A stretch of DNA of 64,000 bases from Plastoroseomonas hellenica. GTDB lineage: Bacteria > Pseudomonadota > Alphaproteobacteria > Acetobacterales > Acetobacteraceae. The number at the start of each line of letters is the position of its first letter. Positions within the stretch are counted from its first letter, which is position 1. The notes under the pieces were generated by a model. It did no database searches. It had not been told where the DNA came from and was given only the letters and a program-made list of their open reading frames with translations. The translations under genes and the position numbers were made by a program. The DNA is taken from the NCBI RefSeq assembly GCF_018129085.1, contig NZ_JAAGBB010000005.1, positions 62,001 through 126,000 on the forward strand, given 5' to 3'. This document shows positions 59,676-64,000 of this stretch, one piece after another.

Positions 59676-60056
59676 TCACCATGTCACGCCCGGCCAGAAC
59701 CACCAGAGGAGCGCGCCGGCGGCGAGTAGCCAGAGGCCGATGATCCCGGCGGCACCCGCACGGCTGATCGGCCGTGCCGTGGCGCGTGCCGCGGCTTCGC
59801 GATGCTCCGCGAAGAGTCCGGGCGGCATCAGCCGGATCACCAGCAGGATCGCGAGCGGCAGCAGGATCGCGTCGTCGAGATAGCCGAGCACCGGGATGAA
59901 ATCCGGAATCAGGTCGATCGGCGACAGCGCATAGGCGGCGATCAGCAGCGCGAGGCCTTTCGCGTACCAGGGCGTGCGCGGATCGCGCGCGGCGAGATGG
60001 AGTGCATGCACGTCGCGCTTGATCGCCCGCGCCCACCGCCGCAACCGCCCCAGCAT
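59676..60056 (-). CDS. YkvA family membrane protein (DUF1232)
   Basis: 126 residues from ATG 60056; a TTG at 60137 would only add an unconserved stretch. DPRTPWYAKGLALLIAAYALSPIDLIPDFIPVLGYLDDAILLPLAILLVIRLMP is the DUF1232 core (YxLSPIDLIPDxIPxLGxxDD). A second transmembrane helix, GAAGIIGLWLLAAGALLWWFWPGV, ends the protein. Function unknown in the family. Confidence 0.87.
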   Translation of the reverse strand: MLGRLRRWARAIKRDVHALHLAARDPRTPWYAKGLALLIAAYALSPIDLIPDFIPVLGYLDDAILLPLAILLVIRLMPPGLFAEHREAAARATARPISRAGAAGIIGLWLLAAGALLWWFWPGVTW

Positions 60057-60256
60057 CGCCGCATCCCCGACCGGATCCCGTCTGCGTGAACTGAGCTCAC
60101 GCTGCGTCAGAATTACTCCTTTGCGCCGCAGCGACAAGCCAACCAGAACTTGCCGAGGGATAGAGCATTCGGCGGCGAGGATCGTGACTTCTGGTCACTC
60201 CCGGCCGGTCGGCGGCATCGGTCCCTGGAACGCATATGGTCGCAAGGGGCAGGCGC

Positions 60257-61384
60257 ATGCGGAGACTTTCGGTCGCGGTCATCGGCGCCGGCATGGGCGG
60301 GCTCGCTGCCGCCGCGGCGCTGCGGCAGGTCGGCATCGATGCGACCGTCTACGAACAGGCGCAGCAATTCGCGCGCCTTGGCGCCGGCATCCAGATCGGC
60401 TGCAACGCCATGAAGGTGCTGCGCGGCCTCGGGCTCGAGCGCATGCTCCGCGCCTCCTCCTTCTATCCGCGGTCCTGGAACAACCGGGAATGGGATACGG
60501 GCGAGGTGCGCTTCGACATGATCTTCGGCGAGGCGGCCGAGCGGAAATACGGCGCGCCCTACCTGCTCGCGCATCGCGGCGACCTGCACGCGGCGCTCGT
60601 AAGCGCCGTGCCCACCGATCTGATCCGGCTCGATCACCGCGTGACCGGGATCGACCAGACGCCGGACGGCGTGGCGCTTGCCTTCGCCAATGGCGCGCGC
60701 GTCACTGCCGATGCGGTCATCGCCGCCGACGGCGTGCACTCCACCACCAGGGCCATGCTGTTCGGCGCCGACCGGCCGAACTTCACCGGGCGGATCGCCT
60801 ATCGCACCACCTTCCCGGCGGCGCTGCTCGACGGCTACGCGCTCGATGAATGCACGAAGTGGTGGGGGCCGGACCGGCACATCGTGATCTATTACGTCAA
60901 GCCGGACCGCAGCGAGGTCTACTTCGTCACCAGCCAGCCCGAGCCCGGCTTCACCGTGGAATCCTGGTCCGCCCGCGGCGATGTCGGCGAATTGCGCCAG
61001 GCCTTCGCCGGCTTCCATGACCAGGTCCGGCGCGTGCTCGCCGCCTGTCCCGCGGTCCATAAATGGGCGCTGGTCGACCGCGATCCGCTGCCGCGCTGGT
61101 CGGAAGGGAAGGTGGCGCTGCTCGGCGATGCCTGCCATCCGATGACGCCCTACATGGCGCAGGGCGCGGCCATGGCGATCGAGGATGCCGCGATCCTGGC
61201 GCGCTGCCTCGCGGGCGCCGACCGCGACGGTGTGCCGGATGCCTTCCGCCGTTTCGAGGCGACGCGCAAGGACCGCACCGCGCGCGTGCAGGCGACCTCG
61301 CGCACCAATACCTGGCTGCGGGACCGGACCGATCCCGACTGGCTCTATGGCTATGACGCCTGGGAAGCGCCGCTCGCCGCGTGA
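60257..61384 (+). CDS. FAD-dependent monooxygenase, 6-hydroxynicotinate 3-monooxygenase (NicC)-like
   Basis: 375 residues. SVAVIGAGMGGLAAAAALRQVGIDATVYEQAQQFARLGAGIQIGCNAMKVLRGLGLE (FAD dinucleotide fold), YLLAHRGDLHAAL, VIAADGVHSTTRAMLFG (DG motif) and RWSEGKVALLGDACHPMTPYMAQGAAMAIEDAAILARCL (second FAD motif). From memory it follows P. putida NicC along most of its length, including KWWGPDRHIVIYY and DPDWLYGYDAW. It would decarboxylate and hydroxylate a hydroxynicotinate-like aromatic acid. A Bug receptor gene follows 26 bases later. Confidence 0.85.
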   Translation: MRRLSVAVIGAGMGGLAAAAALRQVGIDATVYEQAQQFARLGAGIQIGCNAMKVLRGLGLERMLRASSFYPRSWNNREWDTGEVRFDMIFGEAAERKYGAPYLLAHRGDLHAALVSAVPTDLIRLDHRVTGIDQTPDGVALAFANGARVTADAVIAADGVHSTTRAMLFGADRPNFTGRIAYRTTFPAALLDGYALDECTKWWGPDRHIVIYYVKPDRSEVYFVTSQPEPGFTVESWSARGDVGELRQAFAGFHDQVRRVLAACPAVHKWALVDRDPLPRWSEGKVALLGDACHPMTPYMAQGAAMAIEDAAILARCLAGADRDGVPDAFRRFEATRKDRTARVQATSRTNTWLRDRTDPDWLYGYDAWEAPLAA

Positions 61385-61410
61385 CGCGCGGGAAGAAGAA
61401 GGGGGGAGGC

Positions 61411-62403
61411 ATGAACAGGATCGTCATCGCGCGCCGGCAGGTCCTCGGCGCGATCACGGGGCTGGCCGCCGCGCCGGCCCTCGCACAGCATCCGCAGGCC
61501 GGGCCCGCCGGCCGCGTGGTGCGCGTCGTCGTGGGCTTCCCGGCGGGGCAGGCGACCGACATCATCGCCCGCCTCTGGGTGGAGCGCCTCGGCGCCGAGG
61601 CGCGCGAGACCTACATCGTCGACAACCGGCCGGGGCAGGGCGGCAGCATCGCCCTCGCGCAGGTGGCGCGCGCGCCGGCCGATGGCGGCTTGATGATGCT
61701 CGCGCATATGTCGGCGCTGGCGACCAACCCGCATCTCTACCGCAATGTCGGCTACGACACGCTGAAGGATTTCGACGCCGCCGGGCTGATCGCGGATGTG
61801 CCCTTCGTGCTGGCCGTGAACCCGTCGCTGCCGGTGCGCACGCTGGAGGAGCTGGTGCGCCATGCCCGGGCCAACCCGAACGCCTTGACCAACGCATCCT
61901 CCGGCAACGGCACCGTCTCCCACCTGGCGATGGAGGAGATCAAGCGCGTCGCCGACATGCGCATCACCCATGTGCCCTATCGCGGCAGCTCGCTCGGCCT
62001 GACCGACGTCATTGCCGGCAATGTCTCGATGGCGCTGGAGACCGCGGCCGCGGTCCTGCTGCATCTGCAGGCGGGACGGCTGCGCGCGCTCGCCGCCGGC
62101 AGCGCGGCGCGGCTCGCGGGCCTGCCGGAGCTGCCGACCCTCGGTGAGCAGGGCTTCCCGGGGCTGACCGCGGTCACCTGGCTGATGGCGATCTACCCGG
62201 CCGGCGTGGCGGCTTCGGTGCTGGAGGCGACGCATGCCGCGATCACGCGCACCATGCGCGTGCCGGAGGTGGAGCAGCGTCTGGTCGCGATCGGCACCGT
62301 GCCGCGCTACAGCGCGAGCCCGGCGGAAGCCCAGGCCTATATGCGCGAGGAATTCACCCGCTGGGGCGCGATCGTGCGGCGCAGCGGCGTGGTGCTCGAA
62401 TGA
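61411..62403 (+). CDS. Tripartite tricarboxylate transporter substrate-binding protein (Bug family)
   Basis: 330 residues from ATG 61411, with GGGGGGAGG just upstream; a GTG at 61381 overlaps the monooxygenase stop and is less likely. Tat-like signal ARRQVLGAITGLAAAPALAQ. Bug motifs: RVVRVVVGFPAGQATDIIARL, YIVDNRPGQGGSIALAQVARA, LTNASSGNGTVSHLAMEEIKRV and THVPYRGSSLGLTDVIAGN. Here FxAGG is FPAGQ and VENR is VDNR, small departures from the usual ligand loops. Plausibly binds the aromatic acid used by the monooxygenase. Confidence 0.87.
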   Translation: MNRIVIARRQVLGAITGLAAAPALAQHPQAGPAGRVVRVVVGFPAGQATDIIARLWVERLGAEARETYIVDNRPGQGGSIALAQVARAPADGGLMMLAHMSALATNPHLYRNVGYDTLKDFDAAGLIADVPFVLAVNPSLPVRTLEELVRHARANPNALTNASSGNGTVSHLAMEEIKRVADMRITHVPYRGSSLGLTDVIAGNVSMALETAAAVLLHLQAGRLRALAAGSAARLAGLPELPTLGEQGFPGLTAVTWLMAIYPAGVAASVLEATHAAITRTMRVPEVEQRLVAIGTVPRYSASPAEAQAYMREEFTRWGAIVRRSGVVLE

Positions 62404-62408
62404 TGGAA

Positions 62409-62432
62409 CGGGCCGGTTCTCCGACCGGCCCG
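62409..62432. terminator. Hairpin after the Bug gene
   Basis: CGGGCCGGT (62409-62417) / ACCGGCCCG (62424-62432), a 9-bp perfect stem with a 6-base loop, 6 bp after the stop at 62403. No T tract. Directly followed by repeat copy B. Confidence 0.5.
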
Positions 62433-62435
62433 AGG

Positions 62436-62520
62436 CCGCGAATGCGGCCCGCGCGGAGTCGCGCGCAAGCCAAGCCGGCGGATGCCGGCGCCGGCGCCTG
62501 AGGGTGATAAAACTTCACAT
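62436..62520. repeat. Dispersed intergenic repeat, copy B
   Basis: Second copy of the element described at 23817-23931, same block order, about 30 bases shorter. It fills the gap between the convergent Bug and LysR genes and runs into the last codons of the LysR gene, just as copy A runs into the GntR gene. Confidence 0.6.
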
Positions 62521-63426
62521 TGCAGCAGTCGCGACGGATGCCATGGACTGCTCCGTGTCGCGGCCCTCCCGCATCAGCCAGCCGATGAAGGCGTCGACCA
62601 GCGGCGTGCGCGCGGCGGCATTGGCGAAGTAGCGCCGCTGCCGGGCGGCGAGCGTGCCGAAGGGCGCGCAGAGTCTGCCGGCGGCGATGTCGTCGGTGGT
62701 CAGGAAGGCCGGCACCAGCACGACGCCGAGGCCCTCGGCCGCCGCCTGCAGCGCGAAATACATCTGCTCGAACTGCAGCGTGCCGGCGGGGCGGAGATCC
62801 GGCACGCCGGCGGCTTCCAGCCATTCCGGCCAGGAATAGGGCTGCGTCGCATAGGCGATCAGGGTGCAGGCGGCGAGATCGCGCGGCGATCGCAGCCGGT
62901 CGCCTTCGGCCAGGTCGGCGTGGCAGACGGGGCGGATGATCTCGGTCATGAAGGCCTCCGACACCGCCGCCGCGAGCGGCGCATCGGCGCCGCGGATCGC
63001 GATGTCGTAGCCGCCGTCGAAGACGACGGGCGCGAGCGAGGTCGTCATCCGGACCTCGATCCCCGGATGCGCCCGCTGAAAACCGGAGAGGCGCGGGATC
63101 AGCCAGCGCATGGTGAAGGTCGGCGGCGCATTGACGTGCAGCGCGGTCGGCGCCGCCTGGTCGCGCGCATGCAGGGAGGCGAGCGCGATGCGGTCGAGCG
63201 CCGCCGTCGCTTCCGCGAGATAGCCGCGCCCGACCTCGGTCAGGATGAGCTGCGCCGGCCGGCGCAGGAACAGCGCGGTGCCGAGCCAGGCCTCGAGCTG
63301 CGCGACCTGGCGGCTGATCGCGCCATGCGTCACGCCGAGCTCCGCCGCGGCCTTGGTCAGGCTCTCATGCCGGCCCGCGGCCTCGAAGGCGCGGATGGCG
63401 TTCAGCGGCGGAAGACGGCGGCTCAT
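62515..63426 (-). CDS. LysR family transcriptional regulator, GcvA-like
   Basis: 303 residues from ATG 63426. LPPLNAIRAFEAAGRHESLTKAAAELGVTHGAISRQVAQLEAWLGTALFLRRPAQLILTEVGRGYL is the GcvA-type HTH. The effector domain follows (LHVNAPPTFTMRWLIPRLSGFQRAHPGIEVRMTTSLAPVVFDGGYDIAIRGADAPL). Convergent with the Bug gene, so its target is not given by position. Ends inside repeat copy B. Confidence 0.87.
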   Translation of the reverse strand: MSRRLPPLNAIRAFEAAGRHESLTKAAAELGVTHGAISRQVAQLEAWLGTALFLRRPAQLILTEVGRGYLAEATAALDRIALASLHARDQAAPTALHVNAPPTFTMRWLIPRLSGFQRAHPGIEVRMTTSLAPVVFDGGYDIAIRGADAPLAAAVSEAFMTEIIRPVCHADLAEGDRLRSPRDLAACTLIAYATQPYSWPEWLEAAGVPDLRPAGTLQFEQMYFALQAAAEGLGVVLVPAFLTTDDIAAGRLCAPFGTLAARQRRYFANAAARTPLVDAFIGWLMREGRDTEQSMASVATAAM

Positions 63427-63481
63427 GCGATCGGCCCTCGGGCGATGCGGGGAGCGCCCCGAGCCGAAGCGGACCTGCGCA

Positions 63482-63928
63482 TCATTCCAGGCTCTTGCGA
63501 AGATACACGCGGGCATGGCCTGGCAGGTTGAACGCGACGCGGCCGAACTCCTCATAGCCATGTCGCCGGTAGAAACCAGGAGCCTGGAAGCTGCTGGTCT
63601 CTACCACAGCCCGTTTGCAGCCGCGCCTCCTGGCCTCCCGCTCGACGGCCGAGAGGAGCCGCTCTCCCTGTGATCGGCCTCGGATCTCCTCCGGCAGATA
63701 GAACATGTCGAGAAACAGCAGGCCGAGTTCGGTTCGACCCCAGAGGCCGCCCAGCACCTTGCCTGTTTCGGGATCAGACAAGCTGGCCCCGATCGGCGTT
63801 CGGTCGGCTATTCCGGTCTTCTCGATATTGTAGCGATAGAGGGCAGACCCTGCTTCCGCCTTCGCCGCCTGATCCGGCGTGTCGAGCAGCGTCAGAATGA
63901 ATTCCTTGCTCCTCTTGCCCGCCTGCAT
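63482..63928 (-). CDS. GNAT family N-acetyltransferase
   Basis: 148 residues, ATG 63928 with AGGAG upstream. GLLFLDMFYLPEEIRGRSQGERLLSAVEREARRRGCKRAVVETSSFQAPGFYRRHGYEEFGRV is the GNAT core, with the acetyl-CoA loop RGRSQG and the FYRRHGYEEFG end. GNATs of this kind often acetylate small amines. Composition is slightly less GC-rich than its neighbours. The last 72 bases of the window after it contain no gene start that can be supported. Confidence 0.82.
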   Translation of the reverse strand: MQAGKRSKEFILTLLDTPDQAAKAEAGSALYRYNIEKTGIADRTPIGASLSDPETGKVLGGLWGRTELGLLFLDMFYLPEEIRGRSQGERLLSAVEREARRRGCKRAVVETSSFQAPGFYRRHGYEEFGRVAFNLPGHARVYLRKSLE

Positions 63929-64000
63929 CCGCTTTCTCCTGTCGACCTACTCCCCGAATATCATCGCGAACGTCACTGCGGCGCGGGGGTTGAGCCGTCC

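Overview
The window is very GC-rich DNA, densely coded on both strands, with strong G/C third-position bias, many ATGA/GTGA stop-start overlaps and almost no AT-rich intergenic DNA. Six tripartite-tricarboxylate-transporter (TTT/Bug) binding proteins, class III CoA transferases, crotonases and many one-component regulators (MarR, GntR, LysR, Lrp, Rrf2, MocR) point to an alphaproteobacterium with a large catabolic repertoire. My best guess is Acetobacteraceae/Rhodospirillales (Roseomonas-like). No rRNA, tRNA, CRISPR array, complete insertion sequence or phage gene was seen.

Region by region. 1-448: 3' end of an amidase gene. 455-8067: a MarR regulator next to an operon for a succinyl-CoA-synthetase-like acid:CoA ligase, an HMG-CoA-lyase-like enzyme and a crotonase. 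A PhyH-type dioxygenase and two divergent Bug receptor genes follow. The same GTTGA-N5-TCAAC palindrome lies upstream of the ligase operon and between the Bug genes, so one regulator may control both. 8064-13252: a continuing overlapping operon (nitronate monooxygenase, crotonase, CoA transferase, crotonase, acyl-CoA ligase). 13292-15811: a DHA2 drug exporter divergent from a LysR gene. 15822-23549: a nine-gene minus-strand operon (GST, CoA transferase, carboxymuconolactone-decarboxylase-like protein, two Bug receptors, crotonase, two-subunit class I fumarase-like dehydratase, D-2-hydroxyacid dehydrogenase), probably for uptake and CoA-dependent breakdown of a carboxylic acid.

23915-32513: HutC-type GntR, a hydrolase whose nucleophile Ser is Ala, a LysE exporter, FCD-type GntR, a haloacid-dehalogenase-like protein, an enolase-superfamily protein with altered active-site residues, a flavin monooxygenase, an M23 peptidase and a PRC-barrel protein. 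32838-35042: a large unrecognised membrane-associated protein. 35100-39280: a gamma-glutamyltransferase gene divergent from a FadR-type GntR-Bug-GAF operon, with a perfect palindrome between them. 39498-48245: an accessory-looking stretch with a hexapeptide acetyltransferase, two paralogous genes of unknown function sharing an upstream palindrome, a GNAT gene preceded by what looks like a leader-peptide attenuator, and a polyamine-type cassette (MocR, deacetylase, aminotransferase, binding protein).

48327-53917: a NAD(P)-binding protein and a five-gene efflux operon (MarR, FUSC, DUF1656, HlyD, MFS) with an operator-like palindrome. 54084-58151: ureidoglycine-aminohydrolase-like and RidA genes divergent from an Lrp gene, then small secreted, Nudix and lipase-like genes. 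58169-63928: an Rrf2/flavoprotein disulfide-reductase pair, a YkvA protein, a 6-hydroxynicotinate-3-monooxygenase-like enzyme with its own Bug receptor, a GcvA-like LysR and a GNAT protein.

The best candidates for something undescribed are the leader-peptide attenuator at 41366-41479, the paralogous pair at 40245 and 47538 with its shared palindrome, and the orphan 734-residue protein at 32838.
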